DNA of 18,888 nucleotides from Thioglobus_C sp964448305 (lineage in GTDB: Bacteria > Pseudomonadota > Gammaproteobacteria > PS1 > Pseudothioglobaceae), in the NCBI GenBank assembly GCA_964448305.1, contig CAYUWB010000025.1, positions 1-18,888 on the forward strand. Reading direction: 5' to 3'. The notes beneath the pieces are model-generated. The model ran no database searches. It saw nothing but the letters and a program-made list of their open reading frames with translations, and had not been told where the DNA came from. The translations under genes and the position numbers were made by a program. Below are positions 7,720-14,930 of the stretch, in pieces. Position 1 is the first letter of the stretch. Each line of letters starts with the position of its first letter.

Positions 7720-7742
7720 CCTTATAAAAGATAGGGTTTTTT
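7720..7742 (+). terminator. Weak intrinsic terminator candidate after cysE
   Basis: CCTTAT (7720-7725), loop AAAAG and ATAGGG (7731-7736) form a 6-bp stem with one G-U pair, followed directly by TTTTTT (7737-7742). The stem is short and AT-rich, so termination may be partial, letting some cysE transcripts run into iscR. The T run touches the left edge of the IscR operator. Confidence 0.4.
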
Positions 7743-7769
7743 ACTTGACTAAAACACTTGGTTAAGTAT
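7741..7769 (+). promoter_or_regulatory. Type 1 IscR-binding site (operator)
   Basis: Two 12-base arms, TTACTTGACTAA (7741-7752) and TTGGTTAAGTAT (7758-7769), are inverted copies matching at 9 of 12 positions around a 5-base spacer. Both the arm sequence and its place over the -35 and up to the first -10 base match the type 1 sites bound by [2Fe-2S]-IscR in enterobacteria. It predicts autorepression of the isc operon when clusters are plentiful. Only one such site is visible here, whereas E. coli has more than one. Confidence 0.75.
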
Positions 7770-7774
7770 ATAAT
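7745..7774 (+). promoter_or_regulatory. iscR promoter
   Basis: The -35 TTGACT (7745-7750) and the perfect -10 TATAAT (7769-7774) are separated by 18 bases. Transcription should start near 7781, leaving a leader of about 22 bases. AAGGA at 7793-7797 is the ribosome-binding site for the ATG at 7803. This is the only clear promoter seen ahead of the isc genes. Confidence 0.8.
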
Positions 7775-7802
7775 AATGTCCTGTTAAAAAACAAGGACTG
7801 GT

Positions 7803-8222
7803 ATGCAATTAACAACAAAAGGCCGTTATGCTGTAACAGCCATGTTAGATCTAGCATCTAATAGTACTGGCAAGCCGATTACACTCGATATTATTTCTCA
7901 AAGACAAAACATCTCATTGTCTTATCTTGAGCAATTATTCGCCAAACTTAGAAAAGCTGCATTGGTTAAAAGTGTGCGTGGACCCGGTGGTGGTTATTTG
8001 CTAGATACGGCAGCTGAAGATATTACTTTGACGCAGATTATTGAAGCTGTTGATGAGAATATTGATCTTCGTCGTTGCAAGGGAATGAGTACTTGTCATA
8101 GTGGAAAACAGTGTATTTCTCACCAGCTTTGGTGCGAAGTGAGTGAGCAAATTAGAACGTTTTTAAGCAGTAAAAATTTACAACAAGTGATCGATGATCA
8201 CCAACTAAATAAAGGACTATAA
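7803..8222 (+). CDS. iscR: Fe-S cluster regulator IscR
   Basis: Rrf2-family transcription factor that senses Fe-S status; with its [2Fe-2S] cluster it represses the isc operon. The N-terminal winged helix (about residues 1-65) includes the signatures MQLTTKGRYAVTAMLDLA and SLSYLEQLFAKLRKAGLV-like text ending in VRGPGGGYLL (58-67). The cluster ligands C92, C98, C104 and H107 sit at exactly the residue numbers used by E. coli IscR. At 139 residues it lacks about 20 residues of the E. coli C-terminal tail, which are not needed for ligand binding. iscS starts 5 bases after the stop. Autoregulation is predicted from the operator over its promoter. Confidence 0.97.
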   Translation: MQLTTKGRYAVTAMLDLASNSTGKPITLDIISQRQNISLSYLEQLFAKLRKAALVKSVRGPGGGYLLDTAAEDITLTQIIEAVDENIDLRRCKGMSTCHSGKQCISHQLWCEVSEQIRTFLSSKNLQQVIDDHQLNKGL

Positions 8223-8227
8223 AGAAT

Positions 8228-9442
8228 ATGTCAGTACCTACTTATATGGATTATTCAGCAACGACGCCAGTTGACCAACGCGTTGCTAAAAAAATGATGC
8301 AATACCTAACCATGGAAGGTGATTTTGGTAATCCAGCTTCCAACTCTCATTACTATGGTTGGCAAGCAGATGAAGCAGTCAAAAATGCCAGAAAACAAGT
8401 AGCCAGCTTAGTCGGAGCAGACCCAAAAGAAATTGTTTGGACGTCAGGTGCTACTGAGTCAGATAACTTGGCGATAAAAGGGATTGCGCATTTTTACAAG
8501 AAAAAAGGCAATCATATTATTACCCTTAAAACCGAGCATAAGGCTGTTTTAGACACTTGTCGTCAGTTAGAAAGAGAAGGTTATGAAGTGACTTATCTAG
8601 ACCCGATGGCAAATGGTTTGCTAGACTTAGATGTTTTAAAGGCGGCGATTACAGATCAAACATTATTGGTTTCTATCATGCATGTTAATAACGAAATTGG
8701 CGTAATTCAAGACATTGAAGCAATCGGCAATATTTGTCGTGAACGTAAAGTATTTTTCCATGTAGATGCAGCACAATCTGCTGGTAAAGTAGCGATTGAT
8801 TTGTCGACATTGCCGGTTGATTTAATGAGCTTTTCGGCACATAAGATTTACGGCCCTAAAGGCATGGGTGCATTATATGTGCGTCGTAAGCCACGTGTAC
8901 GTCTTGAGGCGCAAATGCATGGTGGTGGTCACGAACGTGGCATGCGTTCAGGCACATTAGCCACGCATCAAATTGTTGGCATGGGTGAGGCTTTCGCGAT
9001 TGCTGAAGCAGAAATGAGCGAAGAAAATGCAAGATTCATTGTATTGCGTGATCGTTTATTGGCAGGCTTTTCCGACATGGAAGAGGTGCAAGTCAATGGT
9101 GATTTAGACCAACGCATTCCAGGCAACCTTAACATCAGTTTTAACTATGTAGAAGGTGAGTCCTTGATGATGGCAATTAACTCTATTGCGGTATCTTCTG
9201 GTTCTGCTTGTACGTCAGCCAGTCTTGAGCCATCGTATGTATTGCGTGCTTTAGGTTTGAATGATGAATTAGCGCATAGCTCTATTCGTTTTAGTATTGG
9301 TCGTTACACTACCGAAGAAGACATTGATAAAGCTATTGTATTGGTACGTGATAAGGTGCAAAAATTACGTGATTTATCGCCATTATGGGATATGTTTAAA
9401 GACGGCATTGATTTAGATAAAGTTGAGTGGGCTGCACACTAA
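8228..9442 (+). CDS. iscS: Cysteine desulfurase IscS
   Basis: PLP enzyme that takes sulfur from cysteine and passes it as persulfide to IscU and to tRNA thiolation enzymes. The product is 404 residues, the same as E. coli IscS. H104 (TEHKAV) stacks on PLP, K206 in SAHKIYGPKG binds PLP, and C328 in SSGSACTSASLEPSYVL is the mobile persulfide cysteine; all have E. coli numbering. This is the group I type with the long active-site loop. The C-terminal segment PLWDMFKDGIDL (about 386-397), the IscU-docking region, is intact. It is the central gene of the operon and is likely also the sulfur source for the TtcA-type enzyme at 5371. Confidence 0.98.
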   Translation: MSVPTYMDYSATTPVDQRVAKKMMQYLTMEGDFGNPASNSHYYGWQADEAVKNARKQVASLVGADPKEIVWTSGATESDNLAIKGIAHFYKKKGNHIITLKTEHKAVLDTCRQLEREGYEVTYLDPMANGLLDLDVLKAAITDQTLLVSIMHVNNEIGVIQDIEAIGNICRERKVFFHVDAAQSAGKVAIDLSTLPVDLMSFSAHKIYGPKGMGALYVRRKPRVRLEAQMHGGGHERGMRSGTLATHQIVGMGEAFAIAEAEMSEENARFIVLRDRLLAGFSDMEEVQVNGDLDQRIPGNLNISFNYVEGESLMMAINSIAVSSGSACTSASLEPSYVLRALGLNDELAHSSIRFSIGRYTTEEDIDKAIVLVRDKVQKLRDLSPLWDMFKDGIDLDKVEWAAH

Positions 9443-9466
9443 TTACGATACAAAATACAAGGACAA

Positions 9467-9487
9467 TCTAACCAATAAAGGGTTAGA
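9467..9487 (+). other. Hairpin in the iscS-iscU gap
   Basis: In the 78-base gap, TCTAACC (9467-9473) and GGTTAGA (9481-9487) form a perfect 7-bp stem with a 7-base loop. No T run follows, so it does not look like a terminator. It may mark an mRNA processing or stabilising element. The iscU ribosome-binding site AGGAG (9508-9512) lies 20 bases further on and is free. Confidence 0.5.
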
Positions 9488-9520
9488 ATTACAACAAAAG
9501 AATAATTAGGAGAAATTAAT

Positions 9521-9901
9521 ATGGCATATGGTGAAAAAGTACTCGATCATTATGAAAATCCACGCAATGTAGGCGTTCTAGATAAAGACGCTAAAAATGT
9601 AGGCACAGGCATGGTGGGTGCACCCGCTTGTGGCGATGTAATGCGCTTACAAATTCAAATTAATGACGATGGTGTTATTGAAGAGGCAAAATTTAAAACT
9701 TACGGTTGTGGTTCAGCCATTGCATCAAGTTCGCTACTAACCGAGTGGGTTAAAGGCAAGACATTAGATGAGGCTGCAGAAATTAAAAATACCGATATTG
9801 CTGAAGAGTTGGCATTACCACCGGTTAAGGTTCATTGTTCAGTGTTAGCTGAAGATGCGATTAAAGCCGCTATTAGTGACATCAAGAGCAAAGCTGAGTA
9901 A
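9521..9901 (+). CDS. iscU: Fe-S cluster scaffold IscU
   Basis: Scaffold on which IscS-derived sulfur and iron are assembled into [2Fe-2S] clusters before transfer by HscA/HscB. The 126 residues show the ligands C37, D39, C63, H105 and C106, all at family positions, and the HscA recognition motif LPPVK at 99-103. AGGAG at 9508-9512 is 8 bases before the ATG, the best ribosome-binding site of the operon, fitting the need for abundant scaffold. iscA follows 8 bases after the stop. Confidence 0.98.
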   Translation: MAYGEKVLDHYENPRNVGVLDKDAKNVGTGMVGAPACGDVMRLQIQINDDGVIEEAKFKTYGCGSAIASSSLLTEWVKGKTLDEAAEIKNTDIAEELALPPVKVHCSVLAEDAIKAAISDIKSKAE

Positions 9902-9909
9902 ACTGTAGA

Positions 9910-10233
9910 ATGGCAATTACGTTAACAGACGTTGCAGCTGAACGTGTTGTTGGTTTTTTAGCCAACCGTGGTTCTGGCGTCGGCATTCGTTTGTCAGTAC
10001 AAACAACTGGTTGTTCTGGTTTGGGCTATAACATGGAGTTTGTTGATAGTACGAACGACGACGATACTGTGTTTGAAGATAACGGCGTTAAAGTGATTAT
10101 AGATGCTAAAAGTCTAATCTATCTTGATGGCACTGAAGTTGATTTTGTTAAAGAAGGCTTAAACGAAGGGTTTGAATTTAATAACCCGAATGCCAAAGCC
10201 GAGTGCGGTTGTGGTGAATCATTTACCGTTTAG
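9910..10233 (+). CDS. iscA: A-type Fe-S carrier IscA
   Basis: A-type carrier that receives clusters or iron and hands them to target proteins, mainly [4Fe-4S] enzymes. It is 107 residues, the same as E. coli IscA, with the three invariant cysteines at C35 (TTGCSG), C99 and C101 (ECGCGESF). No strong ribosome-binding site precedes the ATG, so translation is probably coupled to iscU. I call it IscA, not ErpA or SufA, by its position between iscU and hscB. Confidence 0.96.
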   Translation: MAITLTDVAAERVVGFLANRGSGVGIRLSVQTTGCSGLGYNMEFVDSTNDDDTVFEDNGVKVIIDAKSLIYLDGTEVDFVKEGLNEGFEFNNPNAKAECGCGESFTV

Positions 10234-10245
10234 CTTTTCCTGGCT

Positions 10246-10758
10246 ATGCAAAACTACTTTGAGTTATTCTCTTTAGATGTTGATTTTGCAATAGATTTAG
10301 CTAGCTTAGAGCAAGCTTACCAATCACAAATTGCCAAATTTCATCCAGATAATTTTGCCACTAAAGATGATAAAGAAAAATCTATTGCCTTGCAAAATAC
10401 TTCGTTAATCAATACAGCCTACGACACATTAAAATCACCCTTATTAAGAGCAGCTTATTTGCTAGAGTTAAAAAATATCAATGCATTCGATGAAAAAGAC
10501 ACACAGATGGATATGGATTTTTTGATGGGTCAGATTGCTTTAAGAGAAAAATTAGAATCAATTGAGTCTAAAAAAGATGACTTAGGGCTAGATGATTTTA
10601 TTGAAAGTACTGATAACAAAATCAAAAATAATGTTGAACAAATTCAGCAGCTGTTTAAAACAGATGAGTTTATTGAAATTAAGAATTTAGTTAGAGAATT
10701 AAAATTTTATATGCAGTTGAACACACAGGCAAACCAACTAATGGATGAGTGGCTCTAG
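10246..10758 (+). CDS. hscB: J-domain co-chaperone HscB
   Basis: Brings IscU to the chaperone HscA and stimulates its ATPase. The N-terminal J domain (about residues 1-75) has the HPD motif at 33-35 (AKFHPDNFA) and the INTAYDTLKSPLLRAAYLLEL segment typical of HscB. The C-terminal part (about 85-170) is a predicted helical bundle that binds IscU, including MDFLMGQIALREKLE. Length 170 compares with 171 in E. coli. There is no obvious Shine-Dalgarno 12 bases after iscA. The gene is lysine/glutamate/aspartate rich and more AT-rich than its neighbours, which is usual for this fast-evolving member. Confidence 0.95.
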   Translation: MQNYFELFSLDVDFAIDLASLEQAYQSQIAKFHPDNFATKDDKEKSIALQNTSLINTAYDTLKSPLLRAAYLLELKNINAFDEKDTQMDMDFLMGQIALREKLESIESKKDDLGLDDFIESTDNKIKNNVEQIQQLFKTDEFIEIKNLVRELKFYMQLNTQANQLMDEWL

Positions 10759-10761
10759 ATT

Positions 10762-12606
10762 ATGGCGTTATTACAAATCTCAGAACCTGGGCAATCAAGC
10801 GCACCACACCAGCATAAACTAGCGGTTGGCATTGATTTAGGCACAACTAATTCATTAGTAGCCTCAGTAATGAGTGGTGTTAACACTGTTTTGACTGATG
10901 AGAATAATGAAGCTATTTTGCCCTCAGTCGTTCATTGTGGAAAAGATAATAAATTAACGGTGGGTTGTGATGCTTGCCCTTATGCAAAGACCGACCCCAC
11001 TAATACCATTGTTTCAGTTAAACGATTTATGGGTCTGGGTTATAGAGAGGTTAAAGACTTTAAAAATTGCCCTTATCAATTGATTGAAAATGGCAACAAT
11101 GTTTTGTTTCATACGGCAATGGGTGATTTGAGCGCGGTTGAGATTTCATCTAGCATTCTCTCGTCATTAAAATCAAGAGCTGAACAAACGCTAGGTGGCG
11201 ATCTAGTTGGTGCGGTTATTACTGTGCCTGCTTATTTTAATGATGCACAACGACAAGCTACCAAAGATGCGGCTACTTTAGCGGGTTTAAACACATTGCG
11301 ATTACTTAATGAGCCAACTGCTGCGGCTGTTGCTTATGGCATAGAGTCAGGTGAAGCCGGTGTTCATGCAATTTATGATCTAGGTGGTGGAACTTTTGAT
11401 ATTTCTATTTTAAGTTTTCAAAAGGGCGTGTTTAAAGTACTTTCTACTGGTGGAGATTCCGCATTAGGTGGCGATGATTTTGATCAGTTAATTATTGACG
11501 ATTGTATAGCAACATTAGGCTTAGGCGAGCTAACGCCTACTCAGATGCAAAAAATTAAACAATTTGCACGCACAGCTAAGGAAACCTTGACTGAGCATGA
11601 ATTTGCCGAATTTGACTGTATTGAGGCCCCTTACCGTATTACTAAGCGCAAGTTTGAGTCTCTAGCCAAAGCACTGATTAAACGCACTTTGTTATTAACT
11701 AAGCGCGCAGTCCGAGATGCACAAGTTGAGATGGGCGATATTAAAGATGTAATTATGGTGGGTGGGTCAACTCGAATGCCACTAGTAAGACAAATGACAG
11801 GCGACCTATTTAATAAGCCGGTGTTATGTAGTATTAATCCAGATGAAGTAGTAGCAAAGGGCGCGGCTATTCAAGCTAATATATTAGCTGGTAACAAGTC
11901 ACAAGATGATATGTTGTTACTAGACGTATTGCCTTTATCACTTGGTTTGGAGACCATGGGTGGTTTGGTAGAAAAAGTTGTGCACCGAAACACCACTATT
12001 CCTATTGTAAGAGCTCAAGAATTTACCACATTTAAAGATGGGCAAACGGCTATGAGTGTTCATGTGTTGCAAGGTGAACGTGAGCTAGTAAAAGATTGCC
12101 GTTCACTCGGAAAATTCGACCTTAGGGGAATCCCACCGATGGTGGCAGGTAATGCGCGTATTCGCGTAGAGTTTCAAGTAGATGCAGATGGGTTATTGTC
12201 TGTGAGTGCCACTGAAGAAACCTCTGGTGTTAAAGCCGATGTAACCATCAAGCCATCTTATGGTTTAAGTGATGGCGAGATGGAAAAGATGCTCAAAGAC
12301 TCTATTTTATTTGCCAAAGACGATATTGAGGCTAGACAATTGCATGAGATGCAAGTGGAGGCAAAACGCACATTAGAAGCGATTGACTCAGCTTTAGAAA
12401 AAGATAGCAGCTTATTGGATGACTCAATGATTAAAATGATTTTACAAGCAAGATCTGATTTAGAAAAAAATAGTGAAAGTAATGATGAAAAAGCAATTAA
12501 AGCAGCGATTGATCATCTAGAAAAAGTAAGTGAAAAGTTTGTAGAAATACGCATGAATACTACTGTTATGAAGGCCATGAAAGGCCACAATGTTGACGAA
12601 TTTTAA
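10762..12606 (+). CDS. hscA: Hsp70-type chaperone HscA
   Basis: Specialised Hsp70 that binds the LPPVK motif of IscU and uses ATP to drive cluster release. The nucleotide-binding domain carries GIDLGTTNS (23-31), LNEPTAAA (182-189), DLGGGTFD (206-213) and a VGGSTRMP motif near 333. The linker LLLDVLPLSLGLE (about 390-402) leads to the substrate-binding domain and a helical lid at the C-terminus. The 614 residues match E. coli HscA (616). The short N-terminal extension before the first phosphate motif (ALLQISEPGQS) is typical of HscA, not DnaK. It starts 3 bases after hscB and is followed by fdx after 11 bases. Confidence 0.97.
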   Translation: MALLQISEPGQSSAPHQHKLAVGIDLGTTNSLVASVMSGVNTVLTDENNEAILPSVVHCGKDNKLTVGCDACPYAKTDPTNTIVSVKRFMGLGYREVKDFKNCPYQLIENGNNVLFHTAMGDLSAVEISSSILSSLKSRAEQTLGGDLVGAVITVPAYFNDAQRQATKDAATLAGLNTLRLLNEPTAAAVAYGIESGEAGVHAIYDLGGGTFDISILSFQKGVFKVLSTGGDSALGGDDFDQLIIDDCIATLGLGELTPTQMQKIKQFARTAKETLTEHEFAEFDCIEAPYRITKRKFESLAKALIKRTLLLTKRAVRDAQVEMGDIKDVIMVGGSTRMPLVRQMTGDLFNKPVLCSINPDEVVAKGAAIQANILAGNKSQDDMLLLDVLPLSLGLETMGGLVEKVVHRNTTIPIVRAQEFTTFKDGQTAMSVHVLQGERELVKDCRSLGKFDLRGIPPMVAGNARIRVEFQVDADGLLSVSATEETSGVKADVTIKPSYGLSDGEMEKMLKDSILFAKDDIEARQLHEMQVEAKRTLEAIDSALEKDSSLLDDSMIKMILQARSDLEKNSESNDEKAIKAAIDHLEKVSEKFVEIRMNTTVMKAMKGHNVDEF

Positions 12607-12617
12607 AAGGAAATAGT

Positions 12618-12956
12618 ATGCCACAGATTATTGTATTACCTCATCATGAACTATGCCCAGAGGGATCTGTTATTGAAGTTGAAACAGGGGTTAGTGTTTG
12701 TGATGCACTGCTTGCTAACGATGTTGAAATTGAACATGCTTGTGAGATGTCAAATGCTTGTACTACATGTCATATTTACGTTCGTGAAGGTTTTGATGAT
12801 ATAGAAGAGTCTGATGAAACAGAGGACGATTTACTTGATAAAGCCTGGGGATTAGACCCGGATTCTCGCCTATCTTGTCAGGCGATTGTGAATGATACTG
12901 ATCTCGTTATCGAAATTCCAAAATATACGATCAACCAGGTTAGCGAAAACCATTAG
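12618..12956 (+). CDS. fdx: ISC-type [2Fe-2S] ferredoxin
   Basis: Adrenodoxin-like ferredoxin that provides electrons for cluster assembly on IscU. The [2Fe-2S] ligands are C42, C48, C51 (ACEMSNACTTC) and C87 (RLSCQAI), at the same numbers as in E. coli Fdx. The 112-residue protein is acidic (DDIEESDETEDD, 60-71), the surface that contacts IscS. AAAAGGA ahead of the ATG is a good ribosome-binding site. It is the last gene of the operon: iscX, which follows fdx in E. coli, is absent and a gene on the other strand comes next. Confidence 0.97.
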   Translation: MPQIIVLPHHELCPEGSVIEVETGVSVCDALLANDVEIEHACEMSNACTTCHIYVREGFDDIEESDETEDDLLDKAWGLDPDSRLSCQAIVNDTDLVIEIPKYTINQVSENH

Positions 12957-12964
12957 ATTCTGAC

Positions 12965-12999
12965 TTTGTTTTTTAAAATTTCAAAAATTTAGAAACAAA
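12965..12999. terminator. AT-rich hairpin at the convergent fdx / unknown-gene junction
   Basis: TTTGTTT (12965-12971) and AAACAAA (12993-12999) pair, with an inner AAATTT/AAATTT stem around a short loop. The hairpin runs into the last codons of the minus-strand gene and has T-rich flanks on both strands. It has almost no G-C pairs, so it would be a weak bidirectional terminator at best. Nothing else in the 16-base gap looks like a signal. Confidence 0.3.
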
Positions 13000-13398
13000 A
13001 CCTTTTTCTTTTTCCGGTGAGCCAAATTTTTCAACCACGTCTTTGGGTGGTATTTTTGATAATAGCCATTGCGGTATTGGCGGATGTTCGCTACTACCAC
13101 AAGATTTTCCTAAATTATTCGGATGAAAAATCTTAACAAAACTAGGCTCTTCTAAGTCATTAGTATAAACAATACCACAATAACGCTCTTGATGCTCGTT
13201 GGTTAAAATTACTTTAATTTCGTTAATCTGATCAGTAAATCGATTAGTTTCAACAGTTTGTGTTGGCACTTCTTTTAAAGTGTCATACAGATACCAGCCA
13301 CTTGGTTGTTCAATCAGTTTTTGCAACAAAGCATGGCAATCATCCCATTGCATAATGCCAATGAAACGCCCTTGAAACTCATCAAAATAATCAGACAT
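12973..13398 (-). CDS. Uncharacterised protein coupled to cytochrome genes
   Basis: A 141-residue soluble protein that I do not recognise. There is no signal peptide, membrane segment or CXXCH motif, so it should stay in the cytoplasm while the two proteins encoded upstream are exported. It is predicted mixed alpha/beta, with the strand-like IKVILTNEHQERYCGIVYT (61-79) and a proline/cysteine-rich block KSCGSSEHPPIPQWLLSKIPP (98-118) that reads like a conserved motif. Cysteines are C21, C74 and C100. The ATG overlaps the stop of the pentaheme cytochrome gene as TAATG, so it is likely co-translated. A role in maturation, assembly or regulation of the cytochromes is possible but is only inferred from position. 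Confidence 0.8.
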   Translation of the reverse strand: MSDYFDEFQGRFIGIMQWDDCHALLQKLIEQPSGWYLYDTLKEVPTQTVETNRFTDQINEIKVILTNEHQERYCGIVYTNDLEEPSFVKIFHPNNLGKSCGSSEHPPIPQWLLSKIPPKDVVEKFGSPEKEKGFVSKFLKF

Positions 13399-14930
13399 TA
13401 ATTGCTTGCAATTTCCTCTTCTAAGGCCCTATAGCTCTTGATAATTTCACGCCAGACGCCATCCTTCTGAACATATGTTTTGGAAACTTGTTCCATATTG
13501 ATAGTCGGAATAGTCGGAGCATTATGACCTAATAACGATTCTGCAAAATGTTGAGTCGCAGAACGATAGTTAAGCTTAACATCTACGCTAATCTGTTTAG
13601 CATTATGCTTATTGGCAAAAATAAATTCATGTTTACTGTGTCCTTTAGGTGGAATAGTGGTGTCTCTAACAATGTGATTAATGGCCCATGGGTCATGAGT
13701 GTCATTGCCTTGACCATCTACAGTCCAGCTTTTAAAAACAACTGTTTTTTCTTCATCAAAATCATTATGAGAATCTAGTTTTCCAGTTTCAAATAAGATA
13801 TTTCCCCTGTCATCTTTGATTGTTGCTTCAATCCAAATATGACGAACCTGGGTTAAAGAGGTTGGTAGATTGTGACCTGCGCCAACATTAAATACATCAA
13901 CTCCCAATTCAAACAATTCATCATTCCTTTGTTCAAAACTTAAGGTGAGCTCTGCTGCATTTTGTAGGCGTTTTTTAGCAATTTCTGCATGTTGACGCTT
14001 GCGTAGATTTTTAGGTGACATAATGGCGGATATAATTGCATTACCACCAACAAACTCATGTGAGTGCACCACACTATGCGTTTCTGTGCCTAGTGTTGAA
14101 GCTTTGCCGCTTAAGCGAACTTTTTTATTGATAAAAGTTTCAGGGCGTTTCAAAGTCTTAGCAATTTGGATTGCCACTTCAACAGAGTTCATGTGGCAAT
14201 CTTGACAAACAATTTCATTTTGAGCGTAAGGGGAGACTCTCCATTCATCATAAGTACGTTCAACTGGCGTACCATTTACTGGATGAATAATATTATGACA
14301 ACTAGCGCATAGATTTGCCTTTGTGTGAAGCTCTGAATATTGTGTTTCATGGTATGGGGATTTTGAATTTTTAAGTGGCCCATATTTAATGTGAGTTTCA
14401 GTGTCGATAATATGAGAGCCATTACCATGTTCAGAAGTTAGTGTGTCATCGAGTGGCACGGCGCCAGCAATACTATGACAGACATCACAGGTAACCCCTC
14501 GTGCTGCTTTTTCAGAGATACTAAATTCGTTGGTGTCTTTATCCCAACTAACTGTGTCAGTTAAAACCCCGATTGGCGCGTGACAACCTGCACAATATTT
14601 AAATATTTTTCCATCCGTTGCTTTTAAGCCTTTTTTAAACTCTGCTAAAAAGATTGGGTCATTCCATGAATTAGAATGCATAGACCCACGCCAACCTTCA
14701 TATTGTTTTGGGTGGCAGCCTGCACAGGTTTCTGGATTTTCAAAGCTATCTAATGTGGCTTTATGGTGATTTTTAGTTCGTAACATTGATGGTGCAAAAG
14801 GGCGGTCTTTCGTTGGCTCTACATCAAGGCCGGCAATATCTTGATTAATGCCAACTGACGCTGCGTAAAGAGAGCCAAGGGAGGCCATGCTAAATATAAT
14901 AAAGAGTAGTGCTGATGTTATATTTTTCAT
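13398..14930 (-). CDS. Exported pentaheme c-type cytochrome
   Basis: A 510-residue multiheme cytochrome with a signal peptide (MKNITSALLFIIFSMASLGSLYA, cleavage near residue 23-24). Five CXXCH heme sites are visible: C69-H73, C113-H117, C148-H152, C208-H212 and C242-H246, all in the N-terminal half. The spacing and the ETCAGCHPKQYEGWRGSMHS opening resemble the cytochrome c-554-type family. The C-terminal half (about 325-480) is beta-rich with GAGHNLPT (350-357) and has no further heme site. No membrane anchor follows the signal peptide, so it is predicted periplasmic. It lies between cytochrome c4 and the unknown gene with TAATG overlaps on both sides. The heme count and export are read directly; its redox partner and substrate are unknown. 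Confidence 0.88.
   Translation of the reverse strand: MKNITSALLFIIFSMASLGSLYAASVGINQDIAGLDVEPTKDRPFAPSMLRTKNHHKATLDSFENPETCAGCHPKQYEGWRGSMHSNSWNDPIFLAEFKKGLKATDGKIFKYCAGCHAPIGVLTDTVSWDKDTNEFSISEKAARGVTCDVCHSIAGAVPLDDTLTSEHGNGSHIIDTETHIKYGPLKNSKSPYHETQYSELHTKANLCASCHNIIHPVNGTPVERTYDEWRVSPYAQNEIVCQDCHMNSVEVAIQIAKTLKRPETFINKKVRLSGKASTLGTETHSVVHSHEFVGGNAIISAIMSPKNLRKRQHAEIAKKRLQNAAELTLSFEQRNDELFELGVDVFNVGAGHNLPTSLTQVRHIWIEATIKDDRGNILFETGKLDSHNDFDEEKTVVFKSWTVDGQGNDTHDPWAINHIVRDTTIPPKGHSKHEFIFANKHNAKQISVDVKLNYRSATQHFAESLLGHNAPTIPTINMEQVSKTYVQKDGVWREIIKSYRALEEEIASN

Noticed and set aside
13548..14205. Plus-strand open frames inside the pentaheme cytochrome gene
   Set aside because: The minus-strand frame has a signal peptide and five heme motifs; the plus-strand frames show no protein features.
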